Assembly: GCA_040756515.1 (NCBI GenBank)
Contig: JBFLYW010000010.1
Coordinates: 1 to 64,000 of the forward strand
DNA: 64,000 nucleotides
Direction: 5' to 3'
DNA from: DSXH01 sp020724325
GTDB taxonomy: Bacteria > Bacteroidota > Ignavibacteria > Ignavibacteriales > Melioribacteraceae
In this document: positions 53,124 through 61,904 of the stretch, piece after piece
Layout: each line of letters begins with the position of its first letter
How positions within the stretch are numbered: the stretch's first letter is position 1
The notes under the pieces: generated by a model
Told to the model about the DNA's origin: nothing
What the model saw: only the letters and a program-made list of their open reading frames with translations
Databases searched by the model: none
Made by a program: the position numbers and the translations under genes

Positions 53124-53666
53124 TTATTTTGGTGCATTCACTAAATAAACTGCATCTTCACCATCAATCTCTTTAAGACGTACACGAACTTCTTCATTAA
53201 TTGATGTTGGAATGTTCTTGCCTACGAAATCTGCCTTAATTGGTAACTCTCTATGTCCTCTGTCTACGAGCACGCAAAGTTGAATTGTATTAGGTCTTCC
53301 GAGATCCATAACGGCATCCAGAGCCGCGCGTACGGTTCTACCTGTATAGAGAACGTCATCGATAAGAACAATATCTTTTTCGTTCACATTAAAAGTTATA
53401 TTGGTAACGGAAATTTTCGGCTGCTTAAGCCGGGTTCTGAAATCGTCGCGGTATAATGTAACATCCAGAATTCCAAAACTCGGCTCATACTTTTCTATCT
53501 CGGAAATTTTCGTTTTAATTCTTTCGGCAATGAATTCACCACGGGTTCGCATTCCAATAAGAACAATATTTTTTGAACCTTTGTTTTTCTCAATTATTTC
53601 ATGAGCAAGACGAGTAATAGTTCTGCTTAAACCTTGTTCATCAATTATTTTTGCTTTTATATCCAT
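53124..53666 (-). CDS. pyrR: PyrR: pyrimidine operon attenuator / uracil phosphoribosyltransferase
   Basis: PyrR binds pyr mRNA when UMP is high and promotes termination; many members also have uracil phosphoribosyltransferase activity. The 180-residue protein has the PRPP-binding motif IVLIDDVLYTGRTVRAALDA, and the N-terminal LIGMRTRGEFIAERI and FRTRLKQPKISVTNI segments. It is the first gene of the pyr unit, and a PyrR-type leader lies upstream. It is separated from pyrB by 19 bp. Confidence 0.96.
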   Translation of the reverse strand: MDIKAKIIDEQGLSRTITRLAHEIIEKNKGSKNIVLIGMRTRGEFIAERIKTKISEIEKYEPSFGILDVTLYRDDFRTRLKQPKISVTNITFNVNEKDIVLIDDVLYTGRTVRAALDAVMDLGRPNTIQLCVLVDRGHRELPIKADFVGKNIPTSINEEVRVRLKEIDGEDAVYLVNAPK

Positions 53667-53683
53667 TTGATCTATTCCGCGTT

Positions 53684-53719
53684 AATAAAAAAAATCCCCG
53701 TTGGCTTACGCCTTCGAGG
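53684..53719 (-). terminator. Attenuator terminator in the pyrR leader
   Basis: The minus strand forms CCTCG-AA-GGC-GTAA-GCC-AA-CGGGG (53696-53719), then a run of eight T (complement of 53687-53694). It lies about 30 bp before the pyrR ATG and after the PyrR-loop candidate at 53757-53770, which is the arrangement expected for transcription attenuation. Confidence 0.65.
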
Positions 53720-53756
53720 TTTGCATTCTAAACTTAACTTATCTCCATTCCTTTTT

Positions 53757-53770
53757 TATCTCTCCGGATA
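53757..53770 (-). promoter_or_regulatory. Candidate PyrR-binding loop in the pyr leader RNA
   Basis: On the minus strand the sequence TATCCGGAGAGATA contains UCCGGAGAG. This matches the UCCNGNGAG core of the PyrR-binding consensus known from Bacillus (ARUCCNGNGAGGYU), within a short stem (UUAU/AUAA). It lies 38 bp upstream of the terminator hairpin. The flanking consensus bases differ, so confidence is moderate. Confidence 0.5.
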
Positions 53771-53838
53771 TAATTAAAGGATAATTTTATTTTGTTGTGC
53801 GAAAATTAGACTAAACTATAATCAAAGTAAAGTGAGTA

Positions 53839-53952
53839 CAAAAAAAGTGCCCGTCTCAAAAATAGTTTATCAAAAAATTGTTCTTGCACAAATCAGTTAA
53901 ATCAGCTCTCTCTTCGTGCTAAACAAGTAAAAATTAATATTTTGAGACGAGC
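53839..53952 (-). terminator. Long-loop inverted repeat and T-tract after the OmpA-family gene
   Basis: On the minus strand GCTCGTCTCAAAA (53940-53952) pairs with TTTTGAGACGGGC (53849-53861), 12 of 13 pairs, across a loop of 78 bases. It is followed by CACTTTTTTT. It begins 11 bp after the OmpA-family stop and can act as its terminator. The long loop also resembles a small mobile inverted-repeat element. The remaining gap up to pyrR holds the pyr leader. Confidence 0.5.
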
Positions 53953-53963
53953 ATTCGTAAAAT

Positions 53964-55058
53964 CTATTGGATCTTAAATTCAATTCTCCGGTTCATTGCT
54001 CTGCCTTCGGCAGTCTTATTATCTGCAACAGGATTACTTTCACCAAAGCCCGTTGCTCGCAGTCTGCTACCACTAATACCTTTTGATTGGAGATATCCTT
54101 TTACAGCTTCTGCTCTTCTTTGAGAGAGTTTCATATTATAAGATTCAGAACCAATATTATCAGTATATCCTTGGATTTCAATTCTCAGGTCAGTATTCTT
54201 AAGTAAAGTTTTAACAGCATCAAAAAGAATTGGGTAAGATTCCGGTGAAATTTTAGTACTGTTAAATTCGAAGTTGACACCAACTAGAACCCATTTATCC
54301 ACCGAAGCAACAGGTTTTTCAACAACCACTTCTTTAACTACTTCCCTTGGAATGTGGCGTTTTATCATCTCTTCAATTCTTTCGTAGTCAACAGGGTCCG
54401 GCATTTGTTGCGATAATCCGCTGTAAAGCTGACAGTATTTTGAAGGTTCACCTTTACTGAAATACCAAAGTAAACCTAAATTAGCTTTAAGATAAGAATC
54501 TCTACCGTTAACTTCACCGGCACCAATTGCACCTTCAAGTTCAGAATTTAGACCCAGGTTGTAGCCAAATTCTGAAACAAATTTCCAGTCGCTGGCTATT
54601 TCCCATTCAATTCCCAAGCCCGAGCTTAACTGTCCGGCAATTGCATTATCATCTAGAGTAACAGTTCTTTTATTATCAAGCATCCTATAAAGAACGCCAG
54701 CTCCGCCGTAGATATAAATAGAAACCGGTTCGCAAGGGAATAGATAAACCATTAAATCCAGATTCCCGCCTAAAAGGTCTGAAGATGTGGTCTGTTTTAA
54801 ATTAGTTGGGTCAGTCCATTCACTTTCAAGATGTGAATAGAATCCGCCAAGTCTTAATGCAACATGTTCAGAAAAATTTCTTTGAATGGAGAGAAATCCG
54901 CCATAATTGGTGTTCGAAATAGTTGTATTAATACTTAAAAAGCGCGGATACTTAAAACCAAACCCAAGCCCCCAACTGTCTTTTGCTAGTTGTGCTTGAA
55001 TTGATTCAGATATAAAAAATAGAAACAATACAATAGCGAACAGGAAATATTTTCTCAT
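53964..55058 (-). CDS. OmpA family outer membrane protein
   Basis: A 364-residue protein with a signal peptide (MRKYFLFAIVLFLFFISESI, cleaved near QAQ). An N-terminal beta-barrel-like part follows (about 25-205). The C-terminal OmpA peptidoglycan-binding domain covers about 265-364, with IEIQGYTDNIGSESYNMKLS, QRRAEAVKGYL and GFGESNPVADN. It probably links the outer membrane to peptidoglycan. An AAGGAGG site lies 5 bases before the ATG. It is transcribed divergently from tRNA-Pro. Confidence 0.93.
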   Translation of the reverse strand: MRKYFLFAIVLFLFFISESIQAQLAKDSWGLGFGFKYPRFLSINTTISNTNYGGFLSIQRNFSEHVALRLGGFYSHLESEWTDPTNLKQTTSSDLLGGNLDLMVYLFPCEPVSIYIYGGAGVLYRMLDNKRTVTLDDNAIAGQLSSGLGIEWEIASDWKFVSEFGYNLGLNSELEGAIGAGEVNGRDSYLKANLGLLWYFSKGEPSKYCQLYSGLSQQMPDPVDYERIEEMIKRHIPREVVKEVVVEKPVASVDKWVLVGVNFEFNSTKISPESYPILFDAVKTLLKNTDLRIEIQGYTDNIGSESYNMKLSQRRAEAVKGYLQSKGISGSRLRATGFGESNPVADNKTAEGRAMNRRIEFKIQ

Positions 55059-55145
55059 ATTGACCTCCTTGTCTCATGAGGGCGTTTCTTAAAAAATGAC
55101 TTATAGATTTTTCAAATAAAAATCCTATTTTTACCTTCAAAAAAT

Positions 55146-55220
55146 CGGGGTGTAGCGCAGCCCGGTTAGCGCGCTTCGTTCGGGACGAAGAGGTCGGGAG
55201 TTCGAATCTCCCCACCCCGA
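55146..55220 (+). tRNA. tRNA-Pro (anticodon CGG)
   Basis: The plus strand folds as a cloverleaf. The acceptor CGGGGTG pairs with CACCCCG, with discriminator A. The anticodon arm is CTTCG-TTCGGGA-CGAAG, reading CGG, and the T-arm is GGGAG-TTCGAAT-CTCCC. CCA is not encoded. It is the only plus-strand tRNA in the window. Confidence 0.95.
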
Positions 55221-55242
55221 CATTTCAAAAATTCTACTAATA

Positions 55243-55282
55243 AAAACAAATTGGGAGTAATTTAGTTAAACACTCCCCATTT
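55243..55282 (-). terminator. Terminator after the regulatory-like-domain lipoprotein gene
   Basis: On the minus strand AAATGGGGAGTG (55271-55282) pairs with TACTCCCAATTT (55248-55259), allowing one bulge, across about 11 bases. It is followed by GTTTTTATT. It lies 17 bp after the stop at 55300. Confidence 0.6.
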
Positions 55283-55299
55283 ATTTTGTCAAAAACTGA

Positions 55300-56586
55300 T
55301 TATCCACCCTGATCGTGTTTTACCCAAACCCAACCGGACCTGGCGGCGTCAATATTAATTGTTTGTTCAACAATTGTCACAGTTGCAGAATAATTATTCG
55401 GCGCAACTCCGCCAGATGCAGAACATGTAGTTGTCTGTGTGGTTCTTGTAACTACCCAGCGGTATACCCAATTACCAGCTTCATTTGGATTTGCCGGGTT
55501 GTATTGAACTCCATTGCGAATATATTCGTTTGGTACAGCCGGGAAATTAAATTGAATCTGTTTTGTTGTAGTACCAAAATTTTTGTTCCTGGTTGCGGCA
55601 TTTACTACATCAAGTATCCATTGGTTATTAACTGTTCCGGTTACTGTAACAGAACTGCTGTTAGTTTGACTATAGGATTTTGTAGTTGTACCGGAGGATA
55701 ATGTTACATTATCAATATCCTGAGTAGTAGGTGTTCCGGTTGTTGTAGTTAATGTAATATCATCTGCTGTTCCATAAGTAGAAAAACTGGAAAGTTGAGC
55801 AGTAATATTTGTACCTGTTGCATCTACAGTTGCAGTAATACCGGTACTTGCCCAGGTGTTATTTGCTTCATTCAATTTAAGGAGTGTATAAGTTTTACCA
55901 GCAGGTTGTCTATTTGGTAATGGCATTTTAACCTGCACAGGAACAGAGAACACGGTACCAGAAGGTCCGAAAACAGCAGCAGTCTGAATTGCCTGGTTGG
56001 CAGAAGGCGGTTTAGGTACTTGTGCAGCCGGTATAGCAGCAACTGTAAGAGTAATATTCTGTGGAACTGCTGCCGGCGGAACTGTAACTGTTAATGGTGT
56101 AGCAGATACCGTTTGAGGATTGGAAGTAGTTGCAGTACCTCCTGTTGCCGGTGTAACAGTTGTAGTTGCTACAGTTAATTTTGTCAAGAGAATATCATCT
56201 ACTAAAGCAATATTAAGCGCTTTCCTAAGCTCTGCAGTTTTGGTTCCGATACCATAACCCGCCTTAGAAGCGCTTACAGATAGTGATGTTTCCGTAATAT
56301 TTGAAACATCGTAAGAAAATCTTCCGCTGTTATCTGTCAATAGAGTAGTAACAATAGTATTATCTGCTCTAAGAATTCTTATTGTTGCTGCTGGTATTGC
56401 GGTTAGATTTGAATTATCTCTTACAACTGATGCAAGAATCATTGGCTGCGGAGTAGGAGCCGGAGGGTTTGGTCTTGGTAATTCCGGGCCAACTCTTGAA
56501 CTTTCACATCCTGCTAAAAACAGGAGGAATAATATTGGAAAAAATGGAACGAATAAGAGTATAGAACGTTTTAACTTCTTATTCAT
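55300..56586 (-). CDS. Lipoprotein with carboxypeptidase-regulatory-like and ZU5-like regions
   Basis: A 428-residue Thr/Pro-rich envelope protein. The signal peptide ends in the lipobox FLAGC, so it is probably lipid-anchored. A carboxypeptidase-regulatory-like domain lies at about 50-125 (ATIRILRADNTIVTTLLTDN, SGRFSYDV). A region around 165-285 resembles ZU5-type beta domains (FGPSGTVFSVPVQVKMPLP, then SSFSTYG). The C-terminal part is unrecognised and ends in QGG. Function unknown. It follows the beta-barrel-like gene by 8 bp and is probably co-transcribed with it. Confidence 0.75.
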   Translation of the reverse strand: MNKKLKRSILLFVPFFPILFLLFLAGCESSRVGPELPRPNPPAPTPQPMILASVVRDNSNLTAIPAATIRILRADNTIVTTLLTDNSGRFSYDVSNITETSLSVSASKAGYGIGTKTAELRKALNIALVDDILLTKLTVATTTVTPATGGTATTSNPQTVSATPLTVTVPPAAVPQNITLTVAAIPAAQVPKPPSANQAIQTAAVFGPSGTVFSVPVQVKMPLPNRQPAGKTYTLLKLNEANNTWASTGITATVDATGTNITAQLSSFSTYGTADDITLTTTTGTPTTQDIDNVTLSSGTTTKSYSQTNSSSVTVTGTVNNQWILDVVNAATRNKNFGTTTKQIQFNFPAVPNEYIRNGVQYNPANPNEAGNWVYRWVVTRTTQTTTCSASGGVAPNNYSATVTIVEQTINIDAARSGWVWVKHDQGG

Positions 56587-56594
56587 ATTTCACC

Positions 56595-57827
56595 TCAATT
56601 TATGTTTATTCGATTGTTAATATAATTTTTTATAAAACCGGGATTAAGCTTTTTCAAAAAATTATTGATGCCAAAACCGGTATCGTACTTCAATCCTATT
56701 TGTTCGGCAATTTTTACTTTATAAGAATGTCCTATATTTTCTGTAGTTCGAATCCTAACAAGACCGGGCTTCCAATATTTGGATGGGAACAATGGAACTG
56801 AAAAATTAAACCCGCCGTTAGAAATACCCTTTGTAGAACGCATAACAAAAAAGCCAATCTGAATTTCACTAAATTCTCTATAAATGTCAAAGCGAATTAT
56901 ATTATCATTTGATAAATATTTACCTGCTGTTAAACCTAATGATAAATCGTATTCAGGTATTCTATATGATAGATCAACCGAACCTGTCCATTGATATAAA
57001 TCAGAATAATACATCCTTCGCATCGTAAAAGATGCGTACCCTGTATAACCCAAATTTATTCCGACTGAAATATTACCGTTCGAAAAATAATTTCGTGCTT
57101 CAACGTCAAAACCATAACGTTCCAGTGAAAAGTATCCTAATGATAGTGATAATAAAAAAGAGTTAGATAACCTCATTGTTTGATTAAGAACTACCATACT
57201 TGTTCTTACAGAATCTTCTCTTGGACTAAAATCATTATGCAAAGGTATTGTCAATTCATAAAGTCCACTCATTCCTTTCCACAACCCAAATTGAATATGC
57301 GGAGTAAAGTTTAGTTGATAAAGAACCGGCTGAGAAAGAACTCCAAATTGAAATCGATATGTTGGTTTTAGAACCAGATCAAATTTCATGTTTGATGAAT
57401 TACTTACATCTGAAGTACCAAATATCTTTTCCCAATCCTCAAATTCATCAAACCTAATTTCAATCAATTCAGAGAATTCCGAGTTGGTAATAATATTATT
57501 AAACCAGTTAATCAAATCACTTTGTGCAACTTTAACTTCTGCGAGAGGAATATTTTTATTTTTAATTAGCAAATAAATATTGTTAAAATCACTTATCTCG
57601 TTTTTGATTAACTTAAGGAGTTCGAAAAGAGCTGTAACTTCAAACCTGTAGAGCCGGTTTTCAAATTCAACATACAAAGTCTTTTCAAAACTTTTTATTC
57701 TTACATTTTCAAATCCGGTTTCTGTAATAATATTTTTTATTCGGTATTCAGACTCAAATTGTGAAAGAACATTGGATGCTAAAACAAATAACAAAACTAG
57801 AATTAGACCTGAACTATTCTTATTCAT
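56595..57827 (-). CDS. Putative outer membrane beta-barrel protein (YjbH-like pattern)
   Basis: A 410-residue protein with a signal peptide (MNKNSSGLILVLLFVLASNV, cleaved near LSQ). The first 140 residues are mixed. From about residue 150 the sequence alternates aromatic and polar residues in strand-like stretches (KPTYRFQFGVLSQPVLYQLN, SVGINLGYTGYASFTMRRMY), suggesting an outer-membrane barrel. The late segment GGFNFSVPLFPSKYWKP recalls YjbH-type polysaccharide-export proteins, but this is a weak impression. It is the first gene of a two-gene unit with the downstream lipoprotein. Confidence 0.65.
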   Translation of the reverse strand: MNKNSSGLILVLLFVLASNVLSQFESEYRIKNIITETGFENVRIKSFEKTLYVEFENRLYRFEVTALFELLKLIKNEISDFNNIYLLIKNKNIPLAEVKVAQSDLINWFNNIITNSEFSELIEIRFDEFEDWEKIFGTSDVSNSSNMKFDLVLKPTYRFQFGVLSQPVLYQLNFTPHIQFGLWKGMSGLYELTIPLHNDFSPREDSVRTSMVVLNQTMRLSNSFLLSLSLGYFSLERYGFDVEARNYFSNGNISVGINLGYTGYASFTMRRMYYSDLYQWTGSVDLSYRIPEYDLSLGLTAGKYLSNDNIIRFDIYREFSEIQIGFFVMRSTKGISNGGFNFSVPLFPSKYWKPGLVRIRTTENIGHSYKVKIAEQIGLKYDTGFGINNFLKKLNPGFIKNYINNRININ

Positions 57828-57937
57828 TGTTCAATTTGTAAACTAATTTAATTTTTTCTGCAATCAGTAATAAAAAGAGGATTGTGCTCCAGTTGTAGAA
57901 TTTTGCTAAAGCTGGGAACCCTGTGCCTAATATAAAC

Positions 57938-57965
57938 TTTACATTTCATAATATCAAAGTATTAT
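57938..57965 (+). promoter_or_regulatory. Predicted sigma-70-type promoter of yajQ
   Basis: TTTACA (57938-57943) and TATTAT (57960-57965) are 16 bases apart on the plus strand, about 80 bases before the yajQ ATG. The stretch is AT-rich, so chance matches are possible. Confidence 0.35.
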
Positions 57966-58045
57966 TTTTAACAATACGTTTTTTTTTATTTTTACAGTGA
58001 CCATAAACACATATTAACAAACAATAATAAAGCAGAGAGAAATAT

Positions 58046-58543
58046 ATGGCAGCCAATCATTCATTCGATATTGTTTCAGAGATTGATTTTCAGGAAGTAG
58101 ATAATGCAATAAATCAAACCAATAAAGAAGTCCAGCAAAGATACGACTTGAAAGATTCGCAAACAGAAATTGTGTTGAACAAAAAGGAAAAGCAGATTTT
58201 GATTAACACAAGAGATGATTATTCGAGGAAACAATCCCTCGATATTTTGCAAACAAAGTTTATTAAGAGAGGAATTTCTATAAAAGCTCTAAAGTATAAG
58301 GAACCTGAGCCGGCTGCTGGTGGAAGAGTAAAACAAATAATTGATCTTCAATCCGGTATCTCCAAGGAAAATTCAAAAATAATTACAAAGCTGATTAAAG
58401 AGAGCAGATTAAAAGTTAATTCACAAATTCAGGATGAACAAGTACGTGTTACGGCTGTAAAGATAGACGACCTTCAAACAATTATAAAACTATTAAAAGA
58501 AGCGAACCTGGATTTTCCCGTTCAGTTTACCAATTACAAATAG
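58046..58543 (+). CDS. yajQ: YajQ family nucleotide-binding protein
   Basis: A 165-residue member of the UPF0234/YajQ family. It begins HSFDIVSEIDFQEVDNAINQ and contains QQRYDLKDSQTEI, and GRVKQIIDLQSGISKENSKI and the C-terminal LKEANLDFPVQFTNYK. Some family members in other bacteria bind cyclic di-GMP; the role here is not known. AGAGAG precedes the ATG. It is a single plus-strand gene converging on the TonB receptor gene, with a shared terminator between. Confidence 0.95.
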   Translation: MAANHSFDIVSEIDFQEVDNAINQTNKEVQQRYDLKDSQTEIVLNKKEKQILINTRDDYSRKQSLDILQTKFIKRGISIKALKYKEPEPAAGGRVKQIIDLQSGISKENSKIITKLIKESRLKVNSQIQDEQVRVTAVKIDDLQTIIKLLKEANLDFPVQFTNYK

Positions 58544-58564
58544 TTTATGAAACAGTATACTTAA

Positions 58565-58606
58565 AACAAAAAGGGCTGCCACTTATTAGGACAGCCCTTT
58601 TTTTTC
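58565..58606. terminator. Bidirectional terminator between yajQ and the TonB receptor gene
   Basis: AAGGGCTG (58571-58578) pairs with CAGCCCTT (58592-58599), extended by CC/GG inside. A run of T follows on the plus strand, and the complementary A-rich flank gives a T-rich tail on the minus strand. It lies 28 bp after yajQ and 21 bp after the receptor gene. Confidence 0.85.
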
Positions 58607-58619
58607 AGAGACAATTCTA

Positions 58620-61600
58620 TTAGTTGAACATATATCTAACTGAGAATTGGATTCTGTAAACGTCTCCAATACCGGCATTGTCTTGATACGAAGTGCTAAT
58701 AAGTTTATCGCCAATATTTCTTAATCTGTAAAGAGCTTTTCCGCCAGCATCAGCACCACGAGAAATGAGAGGAGAAGTTGAAACAAAACTTTTTCCAACG
58801 CCCCAATTCTTATTCAATAAGTTACCGAAATTCAAAATATCTGCTCTGAATTGTAATGCATTCCTCTTACCAAAAATTTCTGTGAATACTTCCTGAGTAA
58901 TACTGAAATCTAAGCGGGTAACCATTGGCAGAAATGCAGCATTACGTTCAGCGTACTTACCTCTGTTTTCACTAAGGTAAGAATCCTGAGCAATGAATTT
59001 ATCCCATGCCTCAGCTTGTTGTGCTGAAGTAAATGTAACAGTTTTGCCAGCAACTGTAACACTGTATTGTTCAAAATTCATTTCCGTTTTATTTCTATGA
59101 ATATAGACAAGGTCATTACTTGTTCCACCGTCGCCATTGAGATCGCCGCTGAATACATAACTTATGTTACCCTGAGTATAAGAATCGAGAATTAACGAGA
59201 AAGTAGTAGCACCGAAATCAAAGTATTCGCCGCGATAAGATATTACAGCAAAAAACTTATGCCCTGGTGAATTTGCTGAGAAACCAACACCGGGGTTATT
59301 AGGATCACTTGCATGCTGATTATTATTCCATGAACCAAATGCAATGGAACCCGGGTCAACTGTATTCTTAGAAACACCGTAACGATAAAACGCTTTTGCA
59401 AACCAGCCATCAGCAAATGGTTTTTCTAAAGAAAATGCCATATCCCATGAGTACCCAACATCTTGATTCTTAAGTACAATAGCATTTGCAACCTGATTTC
59501 CTGTTGTATTATTAATTCTAGTACTTGTCCATCTTGGGCGGTTGTCAACAATTCCTTTGAAAGAAGTTTGTGCTGCCGGTAAGTTAGCATTGATGTAATA
59601 AATACCATTTACATCTCTACTATAAATTAATTCTGCAGTACCAACCAGACCGAATGGAAGTTTCTGGTCAACTGCTAAGTTTGATCTCCAAATTTGTGGG
59701 AATTTGAAATCAGGATCAGTCAATGCCAGTTCGTAACTTGTAGCAGGAGCACCAGTAACTGTTGTCGGTTTGTATTTGTTAGGATCCGGATTAAATGGTC
59801 TTGCTTTTGTATTCTCTAACTGCTCAAATCCAGTTAATACGCCTGTATTACCGATCTGGTTAGAAATCCAAACGTAAGCTGGACGTGCTGTAAAGATACC
59901 GGTACCGCCGCGTAACTGTGTTGAACGGTCGCCATATACATCATAATTAAAACCAAATCTTGGTGAGAATAGAATGTTAGCATCGGGTAGTTTTGCTGTT
60001 TGGTATTGAACAGGATTACCATCTTCATCTCTAAAAATAAGTGCATCTGCATTTTTATTCTCGAACCCGGTTTCACCAAAGAATGGAACGTCGAGTCTTA
60101 ATCCTAATGTAAGTTTTAGGTCTTTAGTTGCTTGCCACTCATCCTGAGCATAAACGCCAGTGTACCAAACTTCCAGAGGCTGCACTGGTTTTACCATTCC
60201 CGGTATGTTAGCCCATCTTAATTGGAAACGGCGTAATGTAATTGGCGAAGTGGTCCTATTCGGATTTGCTAAATAGTCGTTAGCATCTGTATAGAAATCT
60301 GCTAATGAACTATAGACATAAACTGATTGTGAACCGGGGAAGAATATGTTTTCTGATTCATATCTTTCTGCACTAACACCAAATGTTAATGTATGATCCC
60401 CACCGTAATAAGTTAAGTTATTTTGTAATTGGTAGCTTTCATAACGCAATTCATTATTAGGTGTGAACGGTTCAAAACCAAAAGATGTATATGTAGAACC
60501 AGCACTCAAGATATCAACAAACGGGAAGAAGGTTCCTCTTGAATCGCGGCTTTCATCACTGTAATTATAACCAATAATTAAACTGTTAGTCATATTTTTG
60601 CTAAGTACAGAGTTCCATTCACCAACTATTGAACGGATGTTTTCCATGATCATATAATTAGAATTCTGAAAGTTAAGTGCCTGGGAACTTGTTCTTCTAC
60701 TTCCAAATCCTAATGAAGAAGAGTTTGAAACAAGCACGTCGGTATCCGAATCTAAGTGAACATAACGTAGGCTTAATTTGTTATTTGCATCTAAGTTATA
60801 GTCAAATTTCATAATAAATCTTAGTGCAGGTGTTTCATGGTCATAACCCTGATAAGGACCGGTATCATATCCAAATTTTGATTTTAAGAAACCGCTTAAT
60901 TGATCAAGGTCTGACTTCAATACTCTTGTAATATTTCCAGCAACTGTTTGTCCACCAGTATTGGATAACCATGTTGTTCCCGGTTCTGTTAATCCATCAC
61001 TTTCGAAGTTAGCAAAGAAGAATAATTTGTTTTTAATGATTGGACCGCTTACAGTAGCTCCAAATAAATTATACTTAAATGTTCCTATTGGAACTTTAAC
61101 TGTTTTTGCTTCTGTACCAACAAGGCTTTGGTCTCTAAACGTATAATAGAAAGCACCAGAATATTCATTAGTACCGCTCTTTGTAACAGTATTAACACCA
61201 GCACCTACGAAGTTACCCTGACGAACATCGTATGGAGCCACGTTAACCTGAACCTGTTCAATAGCATCAATAGAAATTGGGGATACACCGGTTCTATCAC
61301 CAGGTTGACCAGCAAGACCGAATGAGTTATTGAAATAAGAACCGTCAACTGTAATATTGTTTAAGCGGTTATCCTGACCGGAGAAAGAGTTACCGGCTGC
61401 TTGCGGAGTTAAACGCGTGAAATCTCCAATTCTTCTTGAGATTGTTGGCAATGCCTGAATAGCTTCTTTACCAATAGATGTTGCTGCACCTGTTCTTTCC
61501 GAACTGAACACTGCATCGCGTTGGGCGGTTATTGTAACCTCTGCTAATCCAACTGATACATCTCTCATCGTAAAATTAAGATCGGTTGTAACACCAAGTG

Positions 61601-61904
61601 TAAGGTAGAGATTTTCTCTAACCTGGTTTTCAAAACCGACAAACGATACTGTAACTTTGTAAGGACCTCCTACTCTTAACCCCATTAAATTGAACCTTCC
61701 GTTTTCACGGGAACTGGTTCCGTATTGCGTACCTGATGGCTCGTGAACAGCAATAATATTTGCACCCGGAAGCGGATTACCATCTTGATCAACTATTAAA
61801 CCGCTGATTGCAGATGTTGTAACACCTTGCGCAAATATTAACTGACTGCTAAATAAAACTACCACCAGAGCAATAAAAGAAAACAATTGTTTGATTGTAC
61901 TCAT
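58620..61904 (-). CDS. TonB-dependent receptor with carboxypeptidase-regulatory domain (Oar-like)
   Basis: A 1094-residue outer membrane protein. The signal peptide (ending near LIFAQG) is followed by a carboxypeptidase-regulatory domain (about 30-115, GLIVDQDGNPLPGANIIAVH). The plug domain is at about 120-250 (GKEAIQALPTISRRIGDFTR, RLNNITVDGSYFNNSFGL, GAGVNTVTKSGTNEYSG). A long beta-barrel ends in RIQFSVRYMFN, with a terminal aromatic residue two from the end. The substrate is unknown; Oar-type proteins differ from siderophore receptors. GAGGAG lies 6 bases before the ATG. Single-gene unit. Confidence 0.93.
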   Translation of the reverse strand: MSTIKQLFSFIALVVVLFSSQLIFAQGVTTSAISGLIVDQDGNPLPGANIIAVHEPSGTQYGTSSRENGRFNLMGLRVGGPYKVTVSFVGFENQVRENLYLTLGVTTDLNFTMRDVSVGLAEVTITAQRDAVFSSERTGAATSIGKEAIQALPTISRRIGDFTRLTPQAAGNSFSGQDNRLNNITVDGSYFNNSFGLAGQPGDRTGVSPISIDAIEQVQVNVAPYDVRQGNFVGAGVNTVTKSGTNEYSGAFYYTFRDQSLVGTEAKTVKVPIGTFKYNLFGATVSGPIIKNKLFFFANFESDGLTEPGTTWLSNTGGQTVAGNITRVLKSDLDQLSGFLKSKFGYDTGPYQGYDHETPALRFIMKFDYNLDANNKLSLRYVHLDSDTDVLVSNSSSLGFGSRRTSSQALNFQNSNYMIMENIRSIVGEWNSVLSKNMTNSLIIGYNYSDESRDSRGTFFPFVDILSAGSTYTSFGFEPFTPNNELRYESYQLQNNLTYYGGDHTLTFGVSAERYESENIFFPGSQSVYVYSSLADFYTDANDYLANPNRTTSPITLRRFQLRWANIPGMVKPVQPLEVWYTGVYAQDEWQATKDLKLTLGLRLDVPFFGETGFENKNADALIFRDEDGNPVQYQTAKLPDANILFSPRFGFNYDVYGDRSTQLRGGTGIFTARPAYVWISNQIGNTGVLTGFEQLENTKARPFNPDPNKYKPTTVTGAPATSYELALTDPDFKFPQIWRSNLAVDQKLPFGLVGTAELIYSRDVNGIYYINANLPAAQTSFKGIVDNRPRWTSTRINNTTGNQVANAIVLKNQDVGYSWDMAFSLEKPFADGWFAKAFYRYGVSKNTVDPGSIAFGSWNNNQHASDPNNPGVGFSANSPGHKFFAVISYRGEYFDFGATTFSLILDSYTQGNISYVFSGDLNGDGGTSNDLVYIHRNKTEMNFEQYSVTVAGKTVTFTSAQQAEAWDKFIAQDSYLSENRGKYAERNAAFLPMVTRLDFSITQEVFTEIFGKRNALQFRADILNFGNLLNKNWGVGKSFVSTSPLISRGADAGGKALYRLRNIGDKLISTSYQDNAGIGDVYRIQFSVRYMFN

